DNA of 64,000 nucleotides. Source: Methylomonas fluvii. GTDB lineage: Bacteria; Pseudomonadota; Gammaproteobacteria; Methylococcales; Methylomonadaceae. Numbering within the stretch: position 1 is the first letter of the stretch; each line of letters starts with the position of its first letter. The DNA is taken from NCBI RefSeq assembly GCF_014850975.1, contig NZ_JACXST010000003.1:682001-746000 (forward strand), written 5' to 3'. The notes under the pieces are model-generated. The model saw only the letters and a program-made list of their open reading frames with translations, was not told the DNA's origin and did no database searches. The translations under genes and the position numbers were made by a program. This document shows, in pieces, positions 44,925 to 53,995 of the stretch.

Positions 44925-45422
44925 TCAATTCACCGCGCTAGTTGGTGTGCCTGGAGTGGTACTCATATGAGTATGCAGATCACTCACGTCCTTGCCATTA
45001 ACCTCCAGCCCACCGGTAATTTTTACGCCAGCGCCAACCTCAAGCGCATCCGCTATTTTCACGGTCGGCGCATTGCTAATCGTCACATCATGCCCGCCGC
45101 CGTCAATCGCAATGCCATTCCGGCCAAGCTTAATGATGTGGCCAATGTCGTCATGCAATGCCACTTCGCCGGCCTCTAACTCCAATTGATAACGCTTGTC
45201 GCCAACAATCAGCGCCACTCCATAACTGCGGTCGCCGGCTGGAAACGCCAAATACACCTGGGCGCCAGCTTGCGGACGGTAACTAAATCCATACGGCTCA
45301 ACGCGGGCCAGGTTATCCAGTACCTCACCGTCCAATACCTTAGCTTGCACCTTGTCAGCACCCACCAAGGTCGCCACGCCGTGGGCAAACAACAGTTGCA
45401 GCCTATTCCAGATCGCTTGCAT
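44925..45422 (-). CDS. Central tail spike, Mu gp45-like
   Basis: 165 residues. The N-terminal OB-like part has RVEPYGFSYRPQAGAQVYLAFPAGDR; the C-terminal beta-helix part ends in KDVSDLHTHMSTTPGTPTS. The HxH at LHTH matches the iron-binding tip of known phage membrane-piercing spikes. It should puncture the outer membrane at contraction. Confidence 0.9.
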   Translation of the reverse strand: MQAIWNRLQLLFAHGVATLVGADKVQAKVLDGEVLDNLARVEPYGFSYRPQAGAQVYLAFPAGDRSYGVALIVGDKRYQLELEAGEVALHDDIGHIIKLGRNGIAIDGGGHDVTISNAPTVKIADALEVGAGVKITGGLEVNGKDVSDLHTHMSTTPGTPTSAVN

Positions 45423-46446
45423 AAATAATCGGCTTGCTTTTAGCTTTTTTGTGTTTAGCGGCTTTCTTGGCTTTGGCCGGTGCTTCCTCGCCTAAGAACG
45501 CCTCGCGGCGCATCACGGTTAAGCGGGTCATGCTGCCTTGCTGATCATCCAGCGAAAAGGCTCGGTCACCAATCAAATAGACGCCGTCGATGTCTTCATC
45601 CGGAATAACGACCCGCACTTGGGTATTGATCTCCCATACGCCGCCGGCGTGGGTCCAGCCGTACACATCCAAGTCAATGCGATGCGCGCGAGCCTTACGG
45701 CGATTGCGTTCCAGCTCCGCGCGGCGGTCGCAGCCGCCCAGGCTTTGGCCGGCCTTGTCGGCCATGATATGCAGCGGCCGGAAATAACCAATGCCGGCAT
45801 CTTTTACACCGCCTTTCAGGGCTTTGTCGCTGGCGTAGTCATAGCCTTTAACCAAGTATTCGGAAAAACGCAGTTTGTATTCATCCACGACGCTAAACTG
45901 CTCGATCTGCTCGCCATACACCAGCGTGGCCACCGGCGCGGCGGATGTTGGCTCGGTCAATTTCAGACCGCCATCCGGCGTGGCGTACAACAATAGATTG
46001 GCAGCGCGCGCGGCGTTGATTAAGGCATTGGCCGGCGACTCGCATTGCAAGGCAAAATCCGGCACTAAGGTGGTGTCAGCATCAATCTGTACAGGCACGT
46101 TAAACGTGCTGCAAAGCCGCTTTACAATCTCAGCCAATTTCAATCCGGACAGAGTTTGCGAGTATTGGCAATCGACCAATTCGCGGCCCAACGAGCGGGC
46201 CTCAATGGCTATGCTATGGCTATTGGCGTTGACATGCCGATTCACCATGTCCGGGCGGATCGTGGCCACTACGGTATCGGCAATCAAAACCTCAACCACA
46301 CTATTTTCGTTGATGCCCAGGCGCTCGCCGGTGCCGGAGCGAGTCACGCCCAGCTGCACGCTGGCGGCTAGATCGTCCACCGAGGCACTGATGGACACTT
46401 GCTGCCAATAGGCATAGCGCTTGCCGTTGAATTTAATCTCAACCAT
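45403..46446 (-). CDS. Baseplate hub protein, Mu gp44-like
   Basis: 347 residues from the ATG at 46446 (MVEIKFNGKRYAYWQQVSI). It has the gp27-like hub pattern, with TVVATIRPDMVNRHVNANSHSIAIEARSLGRELVDCQYS, and a Lys-rich C-terminus (AKAKKAAKHKKAKSK). It links the tail tube to the spike. Overlaps both neighbours by a few bases. Confidence 0.88.
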   Translation of the reverse strand: MVEIKFNGKRYAYWQQVSISASVDDLAASVQLGVTRSGTGERLGINENSVVEVLIADTVVATIRPDMVNRHVNANSHSIAIEARSLGRELVDCQYSQTLSGLKLAEIVKRLCSTFNVPVQIDADTTLVPDFALQCESPANALINAARAANLLLYATPDGGLKLTEPTSAAPVATLVYGEQIEQFSVVDEYKLRFSEYLVKGYDYASDKALKGGVKDAGIGYFRPLHIMADKAGQSLGGCDRRAELERNRRKARAHRIDLDVYGWTHAGGVWEINTQVRVVIPDEDIDGVYLIGDRAFSLDDQQGSMTRLTVMRREAFLGEEAPAKAKKAAKHKKAKSKPIIYASDLE

Positions 46447-47602
46447 AAACCCGGCCCTGTACAAACAACGGATGACGCACACCGTTGCGGGCCAACAGCG
46501 CCGCCTCATCGATCTGCATCCGATGCGCCAACAAGGTGGACGGCAACGGCGCGACGATGTCGCGGCTTTGCAGCGGTTTAAGATCTTGAGCCAGCAACGC
46601 AGTTATCACCGCCGCGCGGGCCGTGACGGCTGCTTGAAATACCGGGTCTGGCAACGTTGGGATCAACGCATCAAACGCCGTATTCAACGTGGCCAACACC
46701 GCATCGCGGTCGGCCTCCGATTGATAATCGGCCAAGGCTACCTGGCAGGCGGATGACAGCCACAACCGGCTGTTTAACACCGCGTCGGCTTGTAGATTGG
46801 CTCGCACGGTGCTATCGATCAACACCGCGCTGCTGACCGGGCTTTGTTGATATTGCGCAGACAAACTGGCCGTCCTCGCTACCAGGCGCGGCCGATCTGT
46901 CACCGCCAAACCGGCGCTATCGCCGCCCATACCCACTAATCCGGTTAAACTGCGCAAGGTGGCAGCATAGCGGCCTGGCATAGCCGACAATGTGCCGGCC
47001 TCGGTTTTAATGCTGCCGACTACACCTAAGATTTGCTGCGACCAGGTCAACGGCAACGAGGCCAGCGAAATCGCCTGGCGTACCCATTCCAGCTTGTTTT
47101 GCACGGCCGCGACAAAATCAGTCACGCCGCCGCCCATGGCCAATAGATCGAAGTCCGCTACCGACGCATCGGCAAAACCATCTATGCCGGCGTAAGCGGC
47201 GTCCACTTGATCTTGCGTCGCCACTTCCGGCGCTTGGCCACCGGCTACCCAGCTAATCGCCAAGGTACCATAGCCGTTGGCGCTGTTGGCTTCGTGCCGG
47301 GTCCAACTGACCGGCGCCACCCAAATGCGGCCTAGCCAGGGATGTACCAGCCAATCTGAGCCAGGCTTATTTAGCTCGTCAATCAGCGCATCGACTTCGC
47401 GGTCATAATCCGGGCCGATGAAATAGGCATTCAGTTGGTAATCGCCGGCCTTGCCGCCCAGGTCTTCAACCTCCGGCAGTTCAGCACCGGGGAATTCATG
47501 CACCGCTAAACGGCGACCACCCTTGGCGTCGTGGGCATCGGTCAAAAACGTGATACCGCGCCAAACGGCATTGCTCCAGCGGTCCTGATACGATTCGGCC
47601 AT
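46439..47602 (-). CDS. Tail/DNA circularisation protein, Mu gp43 (N)-like
   Basis: 387 residues. The N-terminal DNA-circulation domain (residues ~1-100) has WSNAVWRGITFLTDAHDAKGGRRLAVHEFPGAE and NAYFIGPDYDREVDALIDELNKPG. In Mu this is a tail component (gene N). It starts at the last base of the tape measure stop region (47602). Confidence 0.9.
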   Translation of the reverse strand: MAESYQDRWSNAVWRGITFLTDAHDAKGGRRLAVHEFPGAELPEVEDLGGKAGDYQLNAYFIGPDYDREVDALIDELNKPGSDWLVHPWLGRIWVAPVSWTRHEANSANGYGTLAISWVAGGQAPEVATQDQVDAAYAGIDGFADASVADFDLLAMGGGVTDFVAAVQNKLEWVRQAISLASLPLTWSQQILGVVGSIKTEAGTLSAMPGRYAATLRSLTGLVGMGGDSAGLAVTDRPRLVARTASLSAQYQQSPVSSAVLIDSTVRANLQADAVLNSRLWLSSACQVALADYQSEADRDAVLATLNTAFDALIPTLPDPVFQAAVTARAAVITALLAQDLKPLQSRDIVAPLPSTLLAHRMQIDEAALLARNGVRHPLFVQGRVYG

Positions 47603-49572
47603 TAGCGCGGTGCTCCGTCAAAAATGTTGCCGGTATTGCCCTTGGTGGTTACTCGAACATCGTCAGACTTGGTTTTTTGCTTCACCATAAAACCAGGCGC
47701 GGTCGGTTCAATCGTCAGATGCACTTCGGATTTATTGGGCTGCTGCTGGCCTTTGTTGAAATAATCGAAAACGGCCGTGCCCAAAGTGGCGCGTTTATCG
47801 CCTGTCAAAAATCGAGTGGCACTGTCAACCGCTGGCTTAATAAACAAACTACCCGCGCCGTAACCGGCGGCACCAGCGGCACCAACGGATAAACCGGCCG
47901 CACCACGGCCCAACATGCCGGCCATTTTGCCCATGCCATTACCGCCGCCCATCGCTAATGCAGACACGCCGGCGGCGGTGCCTAGCGCAATAATCGGCGG
48001 GGTGGCACCGACCACAGCCGCGCTCAGATCCGGATACTTCTGCGATAGATCAACAAATAGATCGGCTGCTTTGCTGATGGTTGGAATTAGCCTATCCATT
48101 GCCGCTTTCTGGCGAATTGCCGCTTCCTGCTCGGCATTACGCATCGCCGCCGCGCCGGTGCCGGCCATGGTTTGATAGTTGAGGTCGTTGGCGCCGAATT
48201 CGGTATTGTTGCTGCTAATAAAGCCGCCAACGCGGTCGGTCAGCGCCTTGTTGCGCATGCCAAACAGTGCGCCACGGGCTTGCATATCTTGAAAGAACCG
48301 GCCAATCACGCCGCCTTCGGCCAGTTGCGAAATCGACTCGATGGCCGCTTGTTGATCGGCCTTATTACCGGCAGCTTGCAGCTTGGCCAGCGCCGCTTTC
48401 ATTTGCGGGTCGCGTAGCGACAGCTTGTCGATTAAATTCAGCCAGGCGTCTACTGCGTCAACACCTTTTAACCGCTGATCGATTAGAAACTTATTGAGAT
48501 CACCGCCGCCGGCCTTGTCAAAATCCTTGGCAGTGTCGTTGGAGGACAGCTTAGTCAGCAGATTAAGTACGTTGTTACCGGCGGTTGAAGTATCGCCGGC
48601 CGTCATAACTGCCGCCTGGTTCATGGTCAGGATTTTTTGCAGACCCGGCAAACCGACTAGGCCAGCCGTTTTACCAACTGCCAATTGACCAGGTAACGAC
48701 CGGGCCATGTCTTTAATCTCAAAGCCGCCGGCTTGGCCGGAGGCGGTAACCATATTCAACGCCCGCTTCAAATCGCGCTCGTTGCCGACGATGTTTTGCC
48801 CGACCAGCGCGCTGGCCAAATTGGCGATATCGACTGGAGCCGCTGATGAACCGTAGCTGGTACGCATGATGGTTGGCAAAAATGCCATGGATTGTTCGCG
48901 AGACAGCGTACCCTTAGCAATCAAAGCGTCCAATGCTTCCGCAGCCTGGTCGCGCGTGCCTCCGCCACCTTGCTTGAGATCCACTGACCGATTGATAATT
49001 GCTTCCAGCGCTTTTGCGCCTTGCAGACGGCCGGCCGCATTGCGTTCCGGATAGGCCGTATTGGCCATACTTGCCAGACGTTCGTCGAATGACATGGCAT
49101 TCATCACCGGCGACTTCAACGCATAGCCCGCAGCGGCCACGCCAGCACCTACCGCCACGCCGGTTCTAATCCGACCTTGTGCCGCTTCGAAGTCTTTGGC
49201 AGCCTTGGCGGCTTTCTGTTGTTCCTTAGTCAGCTTGCCCATTTCATTGGTCAGGCTGGTGATTTTTTGCCGGGTTTTTTCGGCAGCGCGGGTCAGTTCG
49301 TCCTGGCTGAGCTTGCCGGATGCTGCCAGGCGTTTGTATGAGCTTTCGGTGCGGGATATTTCCAGCTGGATTTTCTTTTCAGAACGCATGCCCAGCGTTT
49401 CACGGGCTAGTGATAAACGCTCGAACGAGGTACGCTGCCGCGCATTGGACTGGTTGACGACGTTTTCGGTTTGTTTGGTGACTTGCTCGACGTGCTTAGC
49501 GTACTTGTCGATACCGTTGCCGGTTTTATCGACAAACTTGACGCGTAATTCGACGTCGGTAGCGTTGGACAT
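47602..49572 (-). CDS. Tail tape measure protein, Mu gp42-like
   Basis: 656 residues, with an N-terminal coiled coil (~1-130, rich in Lys/Glu/Gln), a middle domain with SMANTAYPERNAAGRLQGAKALEAII and QAAEALDALIAKGTLSREQ, and hydrophobic Gly/Ala helices near 530-600. It sets tail length and is short for its class, so a short contractile tail is expected. Its ribosome site lies inside a hairpin at 49577-49607. Confidence 0.9.
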   Translation of the reverse strand: MSNATDVELRVKFVDKTGNGIDKYAKHVEQVTKQTENVVNQSNARQRTSFERLSLARETLGMRSEKKIQLEISRTESSYKRLAASGKLSQDELTRAAEKTRQKITSLTNEMGKLTKEQQKAAKAAKDFEAAQGRIRTGVAVGAGVAAAGYALKSPVMNAMSFDERLASMANTAYPERNAAGRLQGAKALEAIINRSVDLKQGGGGTRDQAAEALDALIAKGTLSREQSMAFLPTIMRTSYGSSAAPVDIANLASALVGQNIVGNERDLKRALNMVTASGQAGGFEIKDMARSLPGQLAVGKTAGLVGLPGLQKILTMNQAAVMTAGDTSTAGNNVLNLLTKLSSNDTAKDFDKAGGGDLNKFLIDQRLKGVDAVDAWLNLIDKLSLRDPQMKAALAKLQAAGNKADQQAAIESISQLAEGGVIGRFFQDMQARGALFGMRNKALTDRVGGFISSNNTEFGANDLNYQTMAGTGAAAMRNAEQEAAIRQKAAMDRLIPTISKAADLFVDLSQKYPDLSAAVVGATPPIIALGTAAGVSALAMGGGNGMGKMAGMLGRGAAGLSVGAAGAAGYGAGSLFIKPAVDSATRFLTGDKRATLGTAVFDYFNKGQQQPNKSEVHLTIEPTAPGFMVKQKTKSDDVRVTTKGNTGNIFDGAPR

Positions 49573-49576
49573 AAAA

Positions 49577-49607
49577 AAACTCCGGAAACGGGATGTAACC
49601 GGAGTTT
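49577..49607 (-). promoter_or_regulatory. Terminator-like hairpin covering the tape measure ribosome site
   Basis: On the minus strand a 9-bp perfect stem AAACTCCGG / CCGGAGTTT (loop 13 nt) is followed by a T-run and then the ATG at 49572. The GGAG in the second arm is the probable ribosome site. It can act as an attenuator or terminator and as a lid on translation. Confidence 0.65.
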
Positions 49608-49629
49608 AAAGAGGTAAAGCGCAGGCTGT

Positions 49630-49656
49630 CAGGCGGGAAATGTTTCCGGGGGAAAC
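49630..49656 (-). promoter_or_regulatory. Phage dyad repeat 1 (before the tape measure gene)
   Basis: On the minus strand: GTTTCC, 3 bases, GGAAAC, then ATTTCC and GCCTG. The same 27-bp block, with 2 differences, is at 57241-57267. The dyad lies 58 bp before the tape measure ATG. It is a candidate binding site for the Mor-like activator at a late promoter. Confidence 0.6.
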
Positions 49657-49664
49657 GTACCTAT

Positions 49665-50185
49665 TTATTCAAACTTGCGCCCATCCATCGCCGCCGCCAC
49701 TTTAGCCCACATAAACAGCTCGGCCAACGGCAGGCGTTTGGCGATGGGTAGCGGCTGGTTCAGCACCTTGGTGACTAAGCCGATGGCTGTGATGATGCGG
49801 ACGACTTTTTTTCGGTGTCGTCCTCACTGCCGGGCGATGGCTCGAACTTACCCATCGTCAGCCCGAGAATTCTAGCCACCTCGGCTTCTGCTGCGCCAGT
49901 CAGACGAGACAACAACTTGACGCGATCAGCGTTTGATTCGGCAGCGGCGGCGGCATCCGCCTCTAGCATGTCGCTAGCCATCTGCTCGGCCCGGATATAA
50001 TCTGGCCCGCGCAGCTGCTTGATCAATTCCACGTCGGTGCCAGTCAGCCCGGCAATCAACGCAATCCGCTGCGCCACGCCTCCACGCTGATCGAATGACA
50101 GATAATCCTCGGCGACGGTGTAGTCGCGGAAATTGAGTTCGGTGATTTGGGTTTTTCCCAAAATTAATGGATTCAGTAGTTTCAT
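49665..50185 (-). CDS. Tail assembly chaperone, -1 frameshift product (Mu gp41')
   Basis: The upstream frame (49775-50185) reaches seven A residues (plus-strand T-run 49806-49812). A -1 slip on A-AAA-AAG continues into VVRIITAIGLVTKVLNQPLPIAKRLPLAELFMWAKVAA and stops at 49665. Long-tailed phages, Mu included, make two chaperones this way to coat the tape measure before tube assembly. The extended product would have about 173 residues. Confidence 0.8.
49775..50185 (-). CDS. Tail assembly chaperone, unshifted product (Mu gp41-like)
   Basis: 136 residues from the ATG at 50185 (MKLLNPLILGKTQITELNFRDYTVAED). DVELIKQLRGPDYIRAEQMASDM and an Ala/Glu helix follow. It ends EKKSSASSQPSA just past the slip site. 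It is encoded between the hydrolase gene and the tape measure gene. Confidence 0.85.
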   Translation of the reverse strand: MKLLNPLILGKTQITELNFRDYTVAEDYLSFDQRGGVAQRIALIAGLTGTDVELIKQLRGPDYIRAEQMASDMLEADAAAAAESNADRVKLLSRLTGAAEAEVARILGLTMGKFEPSPGSEDDTEKKSSASSQPSA

Positions 50186-50204
50186 GATTTGCACAAAATT
50201 GTGA

Positions 50205-51599
50205 TTATTTCAGTAAATCTGCAACAGCCCGTCCGATCATAAGATACCCATCGGCTGTAAAGTGCGTACCGTCGCCGGAATCGTATAGCGGATTTGTAAC
50301 ATTCGTACCAGGGTTGCATAGCAATTCGGATTGACTCACTGTCGGCACAGCGGCGTTGCGTAATTCTGCGATAAATTGATTCGACGTGGAAAACATACTA
50401 CCTGATTGACGACGGGGCACGATGACAACCACAGCAATACCCGCATTGCGCGCATCTGCGATCAATTGTCGTGTACGCTGATGAGCCCGTGCCAATGCGT
50501 CATCTGTCGTCCCGTCATTGAGCGAGGATGCCTGTATAAGCATGTGACTAAACAACTTATTTTCAATCGCATATTTTGCTCGATAATGAAAATTCTCTGA
50601 TAAGTCGGTCGCTAAACCCAGCTCGGCGAATGTCGCGCTATATCCGAGACCTATTAAAATATCCCGTGCAATCCGACCGGGTCCATATATTTGACCAAAC
50701 CCGCCGTTGTAGCCGACGGACGTCGAGTCGCCGACGCTGCCGATACTAAAGTGCGGCGCAGTTTTTAAAATATATCTCGGTATTGCAACAGCAAAATGCG
50801 CGTTGTTAGCAGGTACCGGAACCGTGCCACCCGATGTTCCCGCGAACGAGGCCATATTTAACGTCGTTACATTGACTGTTGATGCCCCAGCATACGTTTG
50901 CCGCAATTCTGGCTCGACAATGTCAATATCGGCTAACGTCAATCCGTTGTTCCGCCAGCCTGGCGTGCGATTGCCGACCGGGATGTCGAATGGTGCTTGC
51001 CAGCGAAACATGGTCAGCGGATTACTGCCGCCGTCTGATCGATTCAGCGATTGCAACGGTAACCAATCGGTTGCTACAAACCCTTGTTTCGCGCCGGCCA
51101 CAGCTGGATACGTGCCAACGCCGCCTGACTGATTTGAAATTGCTCCGGTTGCAGATCCACCGCCAGGGTTATTCAAATCATTGACATCGGTCGTGCCGAA
51201 CGTAAACAACGTCGGCGCAATAGCGACCCCGCCGGCATCCTTAGGCTGCATACCAGCGCTCGCACCGCTGCCAAATACCGCGCTGGGCGCTGCCGATGCG
51301 GATATCGAACTACAATTTTGCCCGAGGATGATAAGCTGCACATGCGAATAGTCACCGGGTGCTCGACACGTCAAATGCATCGTGCCGTTGACGCCCAAAT
51401 TTTGGGCCATGCCAAAAAATCCGGACGCGCCAATAGAGATAGCATGTGATTCAAATAGAGAAATCAATTGAATGCCGTTTGACTTGTATAATTTGTTACC
51501 ACATATCAGCAGGCCCTCGCCGTGCCCGACAGCTCCACCAACTTGATTAAATTTAGCTAGACTGTCGTATTCCCATATTTGGCGCGCATTTTTGTTCAT
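50205..51599 (-). CDS. SGNH/GDSL hydrolase-like protein inside the tail operon
   Basis: 464 residues. The C-terminal ~200 residues have SGNH blocks: SIGSVGDSTSVGYNG with the nucleophile Ser (GDS) near 288, LIQASSLNDGTTDD in the Asn block position, and DGTHFTADGYLMIG with the Asp/His pair near 448. The N-terminal ~270 residues are Gly/Ser/Asn-rich and fibre-like. Such enzymes remove acetyl groups from polysaccharides. GGGGGG before the ATG is a good ribosome site. The position between tube and chaperone genes is foreign to Mu order, and lower GC also suggests an acquired gene. Confidence 0.75.
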   Translation of the reverse strand: MNKNARQIWEYDSLAKFNQVGGAVGHGEGLLICGNKLYKSNGIQLISLFESHAISIGASGFFGMAQNLGVNGTMHLTCRAPGDYSHVQLIILGQNCSSISASAAPSAVFGSGASAGMQPKDAGGVAIAPTLFTFGTTDVNDLNNPGGGSATGAISNQSGGVGTYPAVAGAKQGFVATDWLPLQSLNRSDGGSNPLTMFRWQAPFDIPVGNRTPGWRNNGLTLADIDIVEPELRQTYAGASTVNVTTLNMASFAGTSGGTVPVPANNAHFAVAIPRYILKTAPHFSIGSVGDSTSVGYNGGFGQIYGPGRIARDILIGLGYSATFAELGLATDLSENFHYRAKYAIENKLFSHMLIQASSLNDGTTDDALARAHQRTRQLIADARNAGIAVVVIVPRRQSGSMFSTSNQFIAELRNAAVPTVSQSELLCNPGTNVTNPLYDSGDGTHFTADGYLMIGRAVADLLK

Positions 51600-51608
51600 A
51601 TATCCCCC

Positions 51609-51974
51609 CTACGCAATCCGCTCAGAAATATTAGACATAATGGTGATTTTACTTTCACCATCGCCCCAGCCGGCGGGATCGCCGGATCGAAATGCTTGCG
51701 ACATCATGTACACCTGGCCGCTGGATAGGCGGATCGTCACGTCTTCACCTTCAATCGCGTTGATAGCATCGATGTCCACGCCGGCTTGCAGGTTGATGTT
51801 CAGCTCAAGCATTGCCGGCTTGCTGTTGGTCATATAGCCACCATCTTCTGGCAGGCGACCGGGCTTGTGGTCGCGAGTTTCGCCTGATGGGGTAAACGTG
51901 CCAGGCGGTGATGACAGCGGCAATTTACCGATGGACGGCACCGAGACGGTGCGGATATTATTTAATTGGGCCAT
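51609..51974 (-). CDS. Tail tube protein, Mu M-like
   Basis: 121 residues. RTVSVPSIGKLPLSSPPGTFTPSGETRDHKPGRLPEDGGYM and VTIRLSSGQVYMMSQAF fit the tail tube family of Mu-like phages. It follows the sheath gene as expected and forms the inner tube. Confidence 0.88.
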   Translation of the reverse strand: MAQLNNIRTVSVPSIGKLPLSSPPGTFTPSGETRDHKPGRLPEDGGYMTNSKPAMLELNINLQAGVDIDAINAIEGEDVTIRLSSGQVYMMSQAFRSGDPAGWGDGESKITIMSNISERIA

Positions 51975-52049
51975 GTTTGATGCTCCTGTAAATCGTGTTT
52001 AATTCGTGTCCGCGTGGTCACAAACGGCGTGCCCACCCTAAGCAAATGA

Positions 52050-53510
52050 TCAGACCCGCTTCAAAAACTGCGAGCGGCCGGCCAGGATGTAGAACGGCAC
52101 CAAATACACCGGATGATCGACGAAATTGAAACGGCTTGGGTTGTCCGGATCTTGCTCGACATATAGCGTTTCTTTGTAATACTTGTATTTCTGCACCCAG
52201 CCCAGTTCGCGCATTAACCTGTTTTGATATAGGCTCAGCAACAGCGCGGTGACGGAATCGACGGTCGTAATTCTCAGACCGGGCTTATAGCCTTCGTTGT
52301 TCTCGGCGGCGGCCGTACCTACAAACGCTTTTTTGGCGGCCTTAATTTGCTCTTCGCGGGTTCGGTCAGCTACCTCAGCCATATTAATATCCAGATAGCC
52401 GTCATCCGGCGACCCATCAGGGTTATATTGATGCATCGAAATCAGGCGCTTGATGTAGCAACTGCCGTCCGTGCCCACCTCGATTACCGACATGCCTTTG
52501 AACAACAGGCTATTGCTGTTAGTCCATTCATGGTAGGTCACGCCAATCATGCCAGGCAGCGGCGTACCCTCCAGCGATTCGACCGGGTTGTTCCACATGC
52601 GAGGGGCGGCCGCCGCAGTAATAATCGCCGCTGCCTCCCAGGTGCTGGTGGGATTTAACTCCAGGCTGACGTCTGCAAAATGCTCGTAGTTTTTGGTCTC
52701 ACCAAAAGCGGATGCCGTTGCAAAATCCCCTCTGTGTGTCGTAAACAGCCGAAAACCTGCTTGGACCGGCGGCTGATAGCGGCGCTGGCTCTCGGTAAAC
52801 CACGCGGCTAATGTCGCGGCATCGTTGATGCCCAGCGCCACGTAGCGATAGCGGCGATTGACGCCCAGCAGCGTTGGCAAATTGCCGGGAGCTGGATCGC
52901 CGGAGCCGCCGGACATCGCGGCCAGGGTCAAACCCAGGCCAGTTGGTTTAAGCTCACCGTACAAATTCAAGCGCATATCGATGTTGTTGCCGCAGGTGCC
53001 TTTGTGGCGGGCGGTCAATGTCACCACGCTAGCCACAGCGGCAGCGGTCACGGGAATATCGGCATCGGTAAACGCGGCAGCGATCGCGGTGGCGATCTGC
53101 GCGGTAGTCATGGTGCTTGTGATGCCCACGCTGACCAACTTGCCGGCTATATATAATGCTAAGGTGCCGTCGGCGGTCGCTGCGGCAGTTGCGGTAATTG
53201 TACCGGTCGCCGCCACGCCGGCCGGGTTATCGGCATACGGCAACATGTACAAATCAAAATTAGTATCCACCGCCCGATAGCGGGCCGCCATTTGGGCCAG
53301 CATGGAGCCCACGCCGGCCTTTTGTTGGGCGTCGAAAACTGAGCTAATGCGGGTAATCTCGCCTGGCACCGCAGATCCAGCCGCCAATTTTTGGCCGACT
53401 AATAATACTGCCGGAATGTCTGTGCCCAGGCCGGCCTGACTGCCGTCAATCTCGATATACACACCCGGATAGCGTAACGCCTGCGGGACATAGTCAAATG
53501 ATACGGTCAT
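52050..53510 (-). CDS. Contractile tail sheath protein, Mu L-like
   Basis: 486 residues. The N-terminus VPQALRYPGVYIEIDGSQAG and the C-terminus VQKYKYYKETLYVEQDPDNPSRFNFVDHPVYLVPFYILAGRSQF are the conserved parts of the sheath; the central domain (~100-300) is variable. It overlaps the upstream gene by ATGA. Confidence 0.93.
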   Translation of the reverse strand: MTVSFDYVPQALRYPGVYIEIDGSQAGLGTDIPAVLLVGQKLAAGSAVPGEITRISSVFDAQQKAGVGSMLAQMAARYRAVDTNFDLYMLPYADNPAGVAATGTITATAAATADGTLALYIAGKLVSVGITSTMTTAQIATAIAAAFTDADIPVTAAAVASVVTLTARHKGTCGNNIDMRLNLYGELKPTGLGLTLAAMSGGSGDPAPGNLPTLLGVNRRYRYVALGINDAATLAAWFTESQRRYQPPVQAGFRLFTTHRGDFATASAFGETKNYEHFADVSLELNPTSTWEAAAIITAAAAPRMWNNPVESLEGTPLPGMIGVTYHEWTNSNSLLFKGMSVIEVGTDGSCYIKRLISMHQYNPDGSPDDGYLDINMAEVADRTREEQIKAAKKAFVGTAAAENNEGYKPGLRITTVDSVTALLLSLYQNRLMRELGWVQKYKYYKETLYVEQDPDNPSRFNFVDHPVYLVPFYILAGRSQFLKRV

Positions 53511-53995
53511 AGTGCGGGTGCTCCTGTGTAAACCAGCTCAGAGTAAGGGCCGGGATCGGGTAAATAATTGGTGATCAGGGCGTTGAACATGTAGCGATCG
53601 GCCCAGTAAATATCTTGTGCGGTGTATTCCAACACCTTGCCGCCCTTGAACTGGATCGGGCGGATGTCGGCTTCAATCTCCCAGCCTTGCAGCAATTGGC
53701 GCACGGCGTGGCGGTAAGCCAGCAGCACGTCGTCGGTTTCGCCAGCTCGCTGGGTACGGATGTTTTCGATAGCGACAATCGCGTCAAAGGCCAGCGTCAT
53801 GTCTTCCGCACGGCCTTCGTTATCAACGGTTTTGGAATTATCGGTAGCACGTACCAGCCAGCAGGCCGGCAGCGGCAACGCCTCGGCAAACGCCTGCGCA
53901 TACTCAGCAGCGCCTCCCACATCGCGAAACCAAGGCCGAGTAAACCCGGCCGGAGCGCTATGCAAATGCTGAATAACCGGCGTTAACGAGATCAT
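53507..53995 (-). CDS. Tail terminator-type protein, Mu gp37/38-like (DUF1834)
   Basis: 162 residues: an N-terminal PVIQHLHSAPAGFTRPWFRDVGGAAEYAQA and the central RAGETDDVLLAYRHAVRQLLQGWEIEADIRPIQF fit DUF1834. The position before the sheath agrees. It starts at the TAATG overlap with the gp36-like gene. Confidence 0.85.
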   Translation of the reverse strand: MISLTPVIQHLHSAPAGFTRPWFRDVGGAAEYAQAFAEALPLPACWLVRATDNSKTVDNEGRAEDMTLAFDAIVAIENIRTQRAGETDDVLLAYRHAVRQLLQGWEIEADIRPIQFKGGKVLEYTAQDIYWADRYMFNALITNYLPDPGPYSELVYTGAPAL

